Assembly (NCBI RefSeq): GCF_000426545.1
Contig: NZ_AUFO01000010.1
Span: 1 to 64,000, forward strand
DNA length: 64,000 nucleotides
Direction of reading: 5' to 3'
Source of the DNA: Paenibacillus massiliensis subsp. panacisoli DSM 21345
GTDB taxonomy: Bacteria; Bacillota; Bacilli; Paenibacillales; Paenibacillaceae
Shown: positions 18,558 through 26,903 of the stretch, in pieces
Layout of the letters: each line of letters begins with the position of its first letter
Position numbering within the stretch: the first letter of the stretch is position 1
Program-made: the position numbers and the translations under genes
The notes under the pieces: model-generated
The model's input: the letters and a program-made list of their open reading frames with translations, nothing else
The model's database searches: none
What the model was told of the DNA's origin: nothing

Positions 18558-19808
18558 ATGAAGAGAGTTTTAAGTTTCATCTTGGTCGTACTCATTACTA
18601 CTGGGGTTATGATTGGGACGAGCCCAGGCTTGCTGAACAGTCTAAAATTAGGCCTCGATCTTAAGGGAGGCTTTGAAATTTTATATGAAGCGGAGCCTCT
18701 GGAAGCTGGACAAACTGTTACCCGTCAATCTCTGATTCAGACAGCACAAAGTCTGGAACGCAGAATTAATGCGCTGGGAACGACTGAACCTGAGATTACA
18801 ACAGAAGGTACGAATCGGATTCGGGTAAGACTCGCAGGGGTCACGAATGAATCTGAAGTACGTGAGCTGCTCAAGAAACCGGCGGATCTGACTTTCCGCA
18901 GTGCGGCAGAGGGAGATGCACCTGGCACGTACAGCAAGATTGAGCTGCGCGGGAATGACTTTGTCGAGAATGCAGCTACCGTGTACAGCAACAACATTAA
19001 CCAACCAGAGATTAGCATCAAGGTAAAGGATAAAGAAAAGTTTGCTGAAATTACACAGCGTTTAATCGGAAAACCATTGGCTATCTATCTGGATGAGGAG
19101 CTGCTGTCTGCTCCCGAAGTACGACAAGCATTGACGGATGGTAGCGCCTCGATTAGCGGTAACTATACGCGTGACGAAGCGAACCAATTGGCTGATACGA
19201 TCAACCTGGGTGCTCTCCCGTTGAAATTGACGGAGAAATACTCTCAGAGTGTGGGTGCAACACTTGGTCAGATCTCATTGGAGCAGACGATTCGTGCAGG
19301 TCTGATCGGTTCTGTCATTATTCTGATCTTTATGGTTGCTATGTATCGTGTGCCAGGCTTAATTGCCAGCTTCTGTCTCATTGTGCACACATGGCTCGTA
19401 CTGGCTATTTTCTATCTAGGGGATTTTGTATTGACTCTTCCAGGTATCGCAGCCTTCGTGCTGGGGATCGGGATGGCGGTCGATGCGAATATTATCACCT
19501 ATGAACGTATCAAAGAAGAGATGCTCACAGGCAAATCCATTCGTTCTTCGATGATTGCTGGTGGTAAGCATTCCTTCCGGACCGTAATGGATGCTAACAT
19601 TACGACCATGATCGCAGCTGGGGTCATGTTCTTCCTGGGTACAGGCTCAGTTAGAGGCTTTGCTCTCGTATTGATCGTGGACATTGTTGTGAGTATCCTG
19701 ACGAATATCTACTTCTCCCGTTTCTTGCTGAATCTCCTGATTAAGGCGGATGCCATCAAGAAGCCGAAATACTTCGGAGTGAAGGAGAGTGACATTCGTG
19801 CGCTTTAA
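18558..19808 (+). CDS. secD: SecD protein translocase subunit
   Basis: 416 residues. SecD and SecF use the proton gradient to pull secreted proteins out of SecYEG. One N-terminal helix precedes LKLGLDLKGGFEI, the conserved SecD block. A periplasmic-type domain follows (about 50-240), then five membrane helices with GAFVLGIGMAVDANIITYERI-like sequence (here AAFVLGIGMAVDANI) and the Asp of the proton path. secF follows with an 11-base overlap. In B. subtilis the two are fused as SecDF; here they are separate genes. Confidence 0.97.
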   Translation: MKRVLSFILVVLITTGVMIGTSPGLLNSLKLGLDLKGGFEILYEAEPLEAGQTVTRQSLIQTAQSLERRINALGTTEPEITTEGTNRIRVRLAGVTNESEVRELLKKPADLTFRSAAEGDAPGTYSKIELRGNDFVENAATVYSNNINQPEISIKVKDKEKFAEITQRLIGKPLAIYLDEELLSAPEVRQALTDGSASISGNYTRDEANQLADTINLGALPLKLTEKYSQSVGATLGQISLEQTIRAGLIGSVIILIFMVAMYRVPGLIASFCLIVHTWLVLAIFYLGDFVLTLPGIAAFVLGIGMAVDANIITYERIKEEMLTGKSIRSSMIAGGKHSFRTVMDANITTMIAAGVMFFLGTGSVRGFALVLIVDIVVSILTNIYFSRFLLNLLIKADAIKKPKYFGVKESDIRAL

Positions 19809-20697
19809 TTGGAAATGGGATTATATTAAGCACAGCAAAATTTTTATTATAGCTTCTATTGTCATCACCTTGGCAGGGATTTTATTTGGTTCCATTTTTG
19901 GTCTGAACTACGGAGTAGATTTCCGCTCTGGTACCAATATGGATATCAATATGACCAAGCAGGTTAGTCAGGCTGAGATTCAATCGTTACTAGCTGAGCA
20001 GGGAATCGATGAAGAGATTGATTTCCGCCCCGGTAATGAGCGGGTCAGTATCCGATTTGCCAACAACTTGACAGATCAACAGGTGAATAAGATCCAGACA
20101 GCGTTCCATGAAAAGCTGGATCCAAGTGCAGCCTTTGAGGTCAACACAGTAGATGCCGAAATGGCTAAAGAGCTTGAGCGCAATGCGATGCTCGCTGTTC
20201 TGATCGCTTGTGTGGCAATCGCTATCTATGTATCTATCCGTTTCGAATGGCGCTTTGCCATTGCGGCCATTGTATCGCTGCTGCATGATGCTATTCTCGT
20301 CATTGCCGTGTTTTCCATCTTCCAGTTGGAGATTGGGCTTATCTTTATCACTGCGATACTGACGATCATCGGCTTCTCAATTAACGATACAATCGTGGTA
20401 TTTGACCGGATTCGTGAGAATGCGCGCTTCACGAAGAAGAAATCTCCAGACTCTTTGAAGGAGATTGTAAATAACAGTATTGCCCAGACGATGACACGTA
20501 CACTCGCAACTGTATTTACCGTATTTGTTGCTGCTGTGTGTCTGTTAATCTTCGGTGGAGCATCGATTCGCATGTTCTCACTGGCAATGACTATTGGTTT
20601 GCTCTTTGGTGCGTATTCTTCGATATTCATCGCTGCACCGCTCTGGCTGGCTCTGAAAGTCAGACAAAAGCCAGCTTCTACTGCTAGCAAGGCATAG
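19798..20697 (+). CDS. secF: SecF protein translocase subunit
   Basis: 299 residues. After the N-terminal helix comes YGVDFRSGTNMDI, the SecF signature. The C-terminal five-helix block contains TIIGFSINDTIVVFDRIREN with the conserved Asp. The GTG at 19798 is 10 bases from AAGGAG and inside the end of secD, so translation is probably coupled; a GTG at 19789 is too close to the ribosome site. Confidence 0.97.
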   Translation: MRFNWKWDYIKHSKIFIIASIVITLAGILFGSIFGLNYGVDFRSGTNMDINMTKQVSQAEIQSLLAEQGIDEEIDFRPGNERVSIRFANNLTDQQVNKIQTAFHEKLDPSAAFEVNTVDAEMAKELERNAMLAVLIACVAIAIYVSIRFEWRFAIAAIVSLLHDAILVIAVFSIFQLEIGLIFITAILTIIGFSINDTIVVFDRIRENARFTKKKSPDSLKEIVNNSIAQTMTRTLATVFTVFVAAVCLLIFGGASIRMFSLAMTIGLLFGAYSSIFIAAPLWLALKVRQKPASTASKA

Positions 20698-20744
20698 ATC
20701 GTTTCGGAGCAACTTGATTAGCACGTAATATTGATGTTTCTGTG

Positions 20745-20776
20745 GAGCCGCGTCCAGCTTTGGCGCGGCTTCATAA
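20745..20776 (+). terminator. secDF terminator
   Basis: AGCCGCG (20746-20752) pairs with CGCGGCT (20764-20770), followed by a T-poor tail. It is probably the end of the secDF operon but is weak as a rho-independent site. Confidence 0.45.
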
Positions 20777-20918
20777 TCTTACAAAGTAGTAGGACAAGGG
20801 TGCATACCATCTTATGGCGGCACCCATTTCTTCTTGTAGAGCAAAGTAAGTAGTGCCCGGAGCTTGGAATCAATCCGGGGTAAGCTACGGTCTGGATGGA
20901 AATGAGAGGAGATTTGTA

Positions 20919-21866
20919 GTGAACAGCAAACGGAGTCTGTCAGCTGAGAGAGTGTACTGGTCGTCCATGATCGGAAATTTGGGGCTGGCTCTTCTGAAGG
21001 GGATTGTAGGCTATTTTTCCAATAGCAAGGCTTTATTGGGAGATGCGCTGTATGCAGCATCCGATGCAGCGTCCGCTTTGTCGCAGCGTTTTTCTTTCCG
21101 CGAGAAGCAAGGTATGGGAGTCAGATCTCAATCACAAGAAGCAAGAGGGCCAGCGGTGTCGGTTGTTTTTGCCATTCTACTCATTATGAGTGCATTGCAG
21201 TTGGCTGTCAGTTCAGTGATGTCGATGGCCGGATCTGAGCCGACAGCACCTCGACTATACGTGCTTGTGGTCGCCTTTGCAGCTTTGGTGCTGAAGGAAA
21301 GTCTTTTTCAATACGAATACCGTCATATTAAAAAAATAGATAAGCAGCAGGCTCAAAAGAATGTCGGAGAGCATCGTTTCTCTCTGTATTGCTCTTTGAC
21401 GGCTCTGCTTGGGATGATTGGTGCAATGGCTGGGAATGCCCTGAATTTCGGCTGGCTTCTGTATATGGACGCAGCAGCGGGGCTGCTGATCTCCTGTTTT
21501 GTGCTGCGCAAGGGCTATGGATTAATTGTACAATCCGTATATGGACCGAGAGTACGTGAGCTTGGCGCTCATGAGCTGCAGCAATATATGGAGACGATCC
21601 AGCGGGTTCACGGAATTGTAACAGTGGAGAGCCTTAAAGCGATGGCCCAAGCTAAGACGGTCAGCATCCATGTCATGATTAGCGTCGGGCCACGGATCAC
21701 GGTTCAGGATGCACAGGAGATTGCAGACCGAGCTAAATTGTTGCTATTAAGTCGCTTTACTCAGGTTACGGATGTGACTATTCATTTCACCCCATATCAT
21801 TCAAGCTATCCATACAAGTCTAATTATGAGCTGCCGGAGAGTCATACCCCATCCATTATCCAGTAG
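20919..21866 (+). CDS. CDF-like membrane protein with altered metal site
   Basis: 315 residues with a layout like cation diffusion facilitators: six hydrophobic segments, then a small cytosolic ferredoxin-like domain ending IHFTPYH. The N-terminal SSMIGNLGLALLKGIVGYFSN block is typical. Where the family usually has an H/DxxxD ligand pair in helix 2, this protein reads GDALYAASDAAS, with Tyr at the first ligand position. By eye, the helix 5 pair is also missing (HRFSLYCSLTALLG). A normal Zn/Mn efflux role is therefore uncertain. GTG 20919 follows AGAGGAG; the gene lies between secF and recJ. Confidence 0.75.
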   Translation: MNSKRSLSAERVYWSSMIGNLGLALLKGIVGYFSNSKALLGDALYAASDAASALSQRFSFREKQGMGVRSQSQEARGPAVSVVFAILLIMSALQLAVSSVMSMAGSEPTAPRLYVLVVAFAALVLKESLFQYEYRHIKKIDKQQAQKNVGEHRFSLYCSLTALLGMIGAMAGNALNFGWLLYMDAAAGLLISCFVLRKGYGLIVQSVYGPRVRELGAHELQQYMETIQRVHGIVTVESLKAMAQAKTVSIHVMISVGPRITVQDAQEIADRAKLLLLSRFTQVTDVTIHFTPYHSSYPYKSNYELPESHTPSIIQ

Positions 21867-21900
21867 CGCTCCAGGGGAAGGAAGGTAAGGTGAACGGAAA

Positions 21901-24312
21901 GTGCTGCACGCTCAATATCAATGGAAATTACCCAATACGAACACGGATGAGGCGGGCCTGTTAGCTAAGGACTGCGGGATATCTCCCCTCTTGGCGGGCC
22001 TGCTCTTGAATAGAGGGATTCATACCTCTTCGGCAGCCCACAGGTTCTTATACGAAGCTGAGGACATCCAGCATGATCCTTTCCTGCTGTCAGGCTTGCA
22101 AGAAGCCGTGTCGCGTATTCGGCAAGCGTTGGAGCAGGGAGAACATATCTTGGTCTATGGAGATTACGATGCGGACGGGGTGTCCAGTACTTCCTTGATG
22201 ATTCAATTGATGCGCAAGCTTGAGGCATCCTTTGATTTCTATATCCCACATCGCACCAATGAAGGCTATGGTCTGCATAATCATGTCCTGGATTGGGCCC
22301 AGCAACAGGGAGTTACGCTAGTTATTACGGTAGATACGGGGATTAGCGCGGTTGACCAGATTGCTTATGCTCGTACCTTGGGAATAGATGTCATCGTAAC
22401 AGACCATCATGAGCCACCAGAGGTGCTGCCCGATGCCTATACGCTGGTGAATCCCAAAATTCCAACCTGTACATATCCCTTCAAGGGATTGGCGGGTGTC
22501 GGAGTGGCTCTTAAGCTCGCACAGGGACTTCTGGGAGAGGAAGTCCCTGAGGAATGGCTGCAAATTGCTGCGGTTGGCACCGTAGCTGATCTCATGCCCC
22601 TTCACGATGAGAACCGCTCGATTGTGCGAAGAGGAGTTGCTTCTATGCGTGTGGATACGCTTATAGGCATCAAGGCATTACTCGGGGTCGCCGGTGTGCA
22701 GCCGGACCAAGTGACCTCCACCAATATTGCATTCTCGTTGGCACCACGCATTAATGCGGCAGGCAGAATGGAGCACGCCGGCAAGGCTGTAGCTCTGATG
22801 ACGGCAGATAGCCCTGACGAGGCAGATCGGATCGCTTATGAACTGGATTTGCTGAATAAGGAACGGCAGCAGCTGGTCAATCGGATCTATGATGAAGCTG
22901 TTGCTATGCTGGAAGAGAAGATACAGGACAAGGAGCTTCCCTCTGTCATCGTGCTGGCAGGAGAAGGCTGGAATCCGGGAGTCATCGGCATCGTAGCGTC
23001 CCGTATTCTGGATCGCTATTACAGGCCAACGATTATATTAGGCATTGATTCGGAGACGGGGATGTGCAAGGGTTCTGCCCGCTCCATTCCTGAATTCGAC
23101 ATCTACACTGCATTAACGACCTGTCGGGAATGGATGGACCATTTCGGTGGACATCATTCTGCCGCAGGAATGAGCCTTCACCGTGAGCAACTGCAGAAGT
23201 TCGATGAGCAGTTGAATGTATACGCCAGTCAAGAGCTACAGGCTGAACAGCTGGTTCAGTCTGTTGCAGCAGATGGGAATTGCCGGCTTGCAGAGCTGAA
23301 TCTGGAGGCTGTGGAGCAATTGGAGCAATTACAGCCCTTTGGAATGGACAATCCTGCTCCTACATTCGTATTACCGCAGTTGAAGCTGCGGGAGGCACGG
23401 AAGATGGGGAAGGAAAAGAATCATTTGAAGCTCATTCTGGAGCAGGACGGTCGTACATTGGATGCGGTAGCTTTTGGCCGAGGCGAACTGGCTGACTATC
23501 TGGAGCCTGGCCAGGCGGTGGATGTATTAGGCGAGCTATCCATCAATGAATGGAATGGCAGAAGGACAGTTCAACTGATGCTGAAGGACTTAAGAGCGCA
23601 TGGGTTTCAAATTTTTGATTTCCGTGGTCAATCGAACCCCTTGGCCGTGTTTGAACGATGCGTGCGCAATGTTCACCCTGGGCTGGAGAACAGCAGGTCC
23701 TATGCTATTACGATGCGCAGCAATTCCTCGGTGTACCAGCCCGATGCAATGAACAAAGATAGTATCTGGATATATGATCAGCAGGAGGGGGTACGGCCCT
23801 ATGGGGACGGGGAGCGCAAGCTAACCGCTATAGCCCCTTCGGAGGTACGCTCGCTATTTCTGCTCGATCCTCCGGAAAGTGCAGAGCAAATGCGGAGATT
23901 GCGTACTGTCTTTTCCAATGTGGACAATATCTTCGTGCTGCATGCCACGCACTCCTTCCAAGGTCGCTTGCAGATTCCGAGTAGAGAGCAGTTCAAGCGC
24001 ATCTATGTCCAGCTAAGGGCTTTGGGGCCAGGCCCCTTGGAGGAGCAGAAGATTCTGCCTACACTCAGTAGACAGACATCCTGCTCTGTAAGAATGCTGA
24101 CAGGGATGCTTGATGTATTCCAAGAGCTAGGCTTTGTGATGAGAGCGGATGGCCAGCTCAGTATTGTTGCGAATCCCCCTAAGCAAGATTTGACGACATC
24201 CAGCAGATATCAGGAGCTGCACCAGGGGGCTGAAATGGAGCAAATGCTGCTGGATGCAGAGACGGGACAACTCACGAATTGGATGAAAGCTGTGCTCAAA
24301 GGAGCTTCTTAG
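21901..24312 (+). CDS. recJ: RecJ single-strand DNA exonuclease
   Basis: 803 residues. RecJ degrades 5'-ended single-stranded DNA in recombination and repair. DHH-family motifs are clear: VYGDYDADGVSS (about 83-94), ITVDTGIS, VTDHHEPP and later GGHHSAAGMSL (DHHA1 domain). An OB-fold region and a long C-terminal domain typical of Firmicute RecJ follow. The start is GTG at 21901 after GGAAGGTAAGG. apt follows after 137 bases with its own promoter. Confidence 0.96.
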   Translation: MLHAQYQWKLPNTNTDEAGLLAKDCGISPLLAGLLLNRGIHTSSAAHRFLYEAEDIQHDPFLLSGLQEAVSRIRQALEQGEHILVYGDYDADGVSSTSLMIQLMRKLEASFDFYIPHRTNEGYGLHNHVLDWAQQQGVTLVITVDTGISAVDQIAYARTLGIDVIVTDHHEPPEVLPDAYTLVNPKIPTCTYPFKGLAGVGVALKLAQGLLGEEVPEEWLQIAAVGTVADLMPLHDENRSIVRRGVASMRVDTLIGIKALLGVAGVQPDQVTSTNIAFSLAPRINAAGRMEHAGKAVALMTADSPDEADRIAYELDLLNKERQQLVNRIYDEAVAMLEEKIQDKELPSVIVLAGEGWNPGVIGIVASRILDRYYRPTIILGIDSETGMCKGSARSIPEFDIYTALTTCREWMDHFGGHHSAAGMSLHREQLQKFDEQLNVYASQELQAEQLVQSVAADGNCRLAELNLEAVEQLEQLQPFGMDNPAPTFVLPQLKLREARKMGKEKNHLKLILEQDGRTLDAVAFGRGELADYLEPGQAVDVLGELSINEWNGRRTVQLMLKDLRAHGFQIFDFRGQSNPLAVFERCVRNVHPGLENSRSYAITMRSNSSVYQPDAMNKDSIWIYDQQEGVRPYGDGERKLTAIAPSEVRSLFLLDPPESAEQMRRLRTVFSNVDNIFVLHATHSFQGRLQIPSREQFKRIYVQLRALGPGPLEEQKILPTLSRQTSCSVRMLTGMLDVFQELGFVMRADGQLSIVANPPKQDLTTSSRYQELHQGAEMEQMLLDAETGQLTNWMKAVLKGAS

Positions 24313-24333
24313 AACGATTTTACAGTTTGAAGC

Positions 24334-24361
24334 TTGATTTTGAACACGTTCGCGGTACAAT
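24334..24361 (+). promoter_or_regulatory. apt promoter
   Basis: TTGATT (24334-24339), a 16-base spacer and TACAAT (24356-24361) lie about 88 bases before apt. Confidence 0.6.
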
Positions 24362-24449
24362 GTAAAAGCGGATGAATTGGCAGAGGTTGTGCCAGCTTAG
24401 CTGCTTAAGATTAGAATCATGAGATCATGATCAGGTAGGAGGACCTATA

Positions 24450-24962
24450 TTGGATTACAAACAGTTCATTCGGGTAATTCCCGATTTCCCTCAGCCGGGG
24501 ATCAGCTTCAAAGACATTACGACCTTGATGAGAGACGGAGGTATCTACCGTCAAGCCATCAATGATATGAAAAAGATGGTTGAGGAACTGAAGATTGATG
24601 TGATTGCCGGACCAGAGGCACGCGGCTTTGTAGTGGGAGCACCACTTGCATATGCTCTGGGTGTGGGATTTGTGCCGATTCGTAAGAGTGGCAAGCTGCC
24701 AGGTCAGACGATTGAAGCGGATTATGCTTTGGAGTATGGCAAGGATAAGCTCGCAATGCATAGCGATGCCATTGAGAAGGGGCAAAATGTGCTGATTGCA
24801 GATGACCTGCTCGCTACTGGTGGCACGATCGCGACCTCAATCAATCTTGTTCAACAGCTGGGTGGTAATGTTGTAGGAGCTGCATTTTTCATTGAACTGC
24901 TTGAACTGAATGGACGTGCCAAGCTTCCTGATGTAGAAGTGTTCACCTTGATGACTTACTAA
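24450..24962 (+). CDS. apt: Adenine phosphoribosyltransferase
   Basis: 170 residues, the same length as the B. subtilis protein. It converts adenine and PRPP to AMP in purine salvage. PRPP-binding loop VLIADDLLATGGTIATS (about 115-131) and the substrate segment GPEARGFVVGAPLAYALG are visible. The TTG start at 24450 follows TAGGAGG. The neighbourhood recJ-apt-rel is conserved in Bacillales; Apt and Rel both handle purine nucleotides. Confidence 0.96.
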   Translation: MDYKQFIRVIPDFPQPGISFKDITTLMRDGGIYRQAINDMKKMVEELKIDVIAGPEARGFVVGAPLAYALGVGFVPIRKSGKLPGQTIEADYALEYGKDKLAMHSDAIEKGQNVLIADDLLATGGTIATSINLVQQLGGNVVGAAFFIELLELNGRAKLPDVEVFTLMTY

Positions 24963-25228
24963 GTCACCAGCATTTTTTGCTCTGCGAGCAGCCTGTTACT
25001 CCTTCAGCTTAGGAGAAGCATGGTCTGTGCAGGCGACAGGTAAGTAGCTGTGAGTATGTGAGACGCACCAGTGACTTTTCCCGGGAAATAAGGGGAATGA
25101 TCAGTTGGTAAAATACGTCTTTCGTTGTACGGCACCGAAGATAGGATATGGAAGTATACACAGGCTTGAGACGTCTTCTTGCGGTTACTGAAGGAATCAG
25201 CGTTGCTGATAACCTTATATTCTATATG

Positions 25229-25277
25229 AAAAAGGCATCCCTCGAACCAGACTTGCTGGCTTGAAGGATGCCTTTTG
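25229..25277. terminator. Bidirectional terminator between apt and the NCS2 permease
   Basis: AAAAGGCATCC (25230-25240) pairs with GGATGCCTTTT (25266-25276) with A-rich and T-rich flanks, serving both convergent transcripts. The rest of the 396-base spacer (24963-25358) shows no gene or other clear site. Confidence 0.75.
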
Positions 25278-25358
25278 GCATATATGAGCTAGGGTCAGGC
25301 ATATGCTGCCACTGAATGAATGATGATAACATCAGTATGTCTGGATAGACGTACTATA

Positions 25359-26666
25359 TCAATCTGGAGTCTTCTCTGTTAGCTTCTCATCCGGGCCATC
25401 GTTGGATAGTCCCGTGATCTCAATAAGCTTGAAGATCAGACTCAGTGCGATACCTACAATCGTAGCCAGTGCCATTCCTTTAAGCTCTACGGCTCCAAGC
25501 GTCAGTTTTACACCACTGATTCCCGTAATCAACACAATGGTTGTAAGGATGATGTTGCTCGCTTTGGAAAAATCAACTTTCTGCTCTACGAAGATGCGCA
25601 GGCCTGAGGCTGCAATGACACCGAATAGCAGGAGTGATACGCCGCCCATGACAGGAGAAGGAATATTCATGATCAGAGCCGAGAATGTACCGGAGAAGGA
25701 CAGCAGGATTGCAATAATTGCTGCACCGCCGATAACCCAGACGGAGTAGACCTTCGTCAAAGCCATGACGCCGATGTTCTCACCATAAGTGGTATTCGGA
25801 GTCGAACCTACAAAGCCTGACATGATGGTGGATACACCATTACCTAGCAGGGAACGATGCAGACCAGGGTCCTTGGACAGATCTTTGCCGACGATGTTGC
25901 TTGTTACCAATAGATGCCCGATATGCTCTACGATGACTACCAGCGCTACCGGAAGGATGGTTAGAATAGCCGACATGTTCCATGTAGGTGTCGTTACCGT
26001 TGGCATAGCGAGGAAGGAAGAGTTAGCGATATTTGCGGTGTCTACCATTCCCATGTAATAGGCCAGTATATAGCCGACCACAATGCCAAGTAGAATGTGG
26101 ATGATTTTGGCGAATCCGCGGAACAGAACAGCGCCGAGTGCAGTTACGCCAAGGGTAATCATGGACAGGATAATCGTCTTGGAATCAGGTGTCCATGGCT
26201 CTAACGGATTGGAGTTGATCAGTCCGGCCATGCCTGCTGCTACTGGCACGAGCTCCAGGCCGATCAGAGCGACGATGGCACCCATGACCGCAGGGGGAAA
26301 TACAACATTCAGCCAGTTGGCCCCAGCGAGCTTGACGATCAGGGCGACGATGCAAAATACAACACCAGTCACGATAAAGGCACTTAGTGCCATGGAGTAG
26401 CCGTTCTCGGGATTCGCAGCCAGCACCAGGCCGACAGGGCCAATGAATGCAAAGCTAGAGCCGAGATAGGCAGGTATTTTACCACGACACAAGAATAGAT
26501 ACAGTAGGGTACCAATTCCGTTCATCAATAGAATCATACCTGGATCGACGCCGAAAATGGTTGGCACCAGCACCGTACTACCGAACATGGCAAAGAGATG
26601 CTGCAGACTCAGTAAGAATCCCGGCACCACGGGAAGCTTCTCATGCACTTGAATTTCACGTTGCAA
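25359..26666 (-). CDS. Uracil/xanthine permease, NCS2 family
   Basis: 435 residues with about 14 membrane segments. The N-terminal block VVPGFLLSLQHLFAMFGSTVLVP and SSFAFIGPVG are typical of the UraA/PyrP branch of NCS2 transporters. A later NTTYGENIGVMALTKVYS segment contains the conserved Glu of the substrate site. It probably imports uracil by proton symport; xanthine or another base is possible. It is encoded against its neighbours, between apt and rel. No PyrR site or purine riboswitch was recognised upstream. Confidence 0.85.
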   Translation of the reverse strand: MQREIQVHEKLPVVPGFLLSLQHLFAMFGSTVLVPTIFGVDPGMILLMNGIGTLLYLFLCRGKIPAYLGSSFAFIGPVGLVLAANPENGYSMALSAFIVTGVVFCIVALIVKLAGANWLNVVFPPAVMGAIVALIGLELVPVAAGMAGLINSNPLEPWTPDSKTIILSMITLGVTALGAVLFRGFAKIIHILLGIVVGYILAYYMGMVDTANIANSSFLAMPTVTTPTWNMSAILTILPVALVVIVEHIGHLLVTSNIVGKDLSKDPGLHRSLLGNGVSTIMSGFVGSTPNTTYGENIGVMALTKVYSVWVIGGAAIIAILLSFSGTFSALIMNIPSPVMGGVSLLLFGVIAASGLRIFVEQKVDFSKASNIILTTIVLITGISGVKLTLGAVELKGMALATIVGIALSLIFKLIEITGLSNDGPDEKLTEKTPD

Positions 26667-26788
26667 CTTGGGTTCACTCCTAACATTATTCGCTACATTG
26701 TTCGCTCTGTGAGCGACCAGTCATTCTTATATACATTAATGAGTTTCGTCAAATTTAGCAATAACATTCTTCCAATGCTTGCAGGCAG

Positions 26789-26817
26789 TTGACGTTAGAG
26801 CTTACAAGCGTCATAAT
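26789..26817 (+). promoter_or_regulatory. rel promoter
   Basis: TTGACG (26789-26794), a 17-base spacer and CATAAT (26812-26817) lie 86 bases upstream of rel. It is the best promoter in the divergent spacer between the permease and rel. Confidence 0.65.
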
Positions 26818-26903
26818 TAGAGGAAATTACTTATGCGGAACCTGTGCGATCAAGAATTACGTCGGGTTCCATTTTGTATAGAAAGGACACGGAATAGAGC
26901 AGA

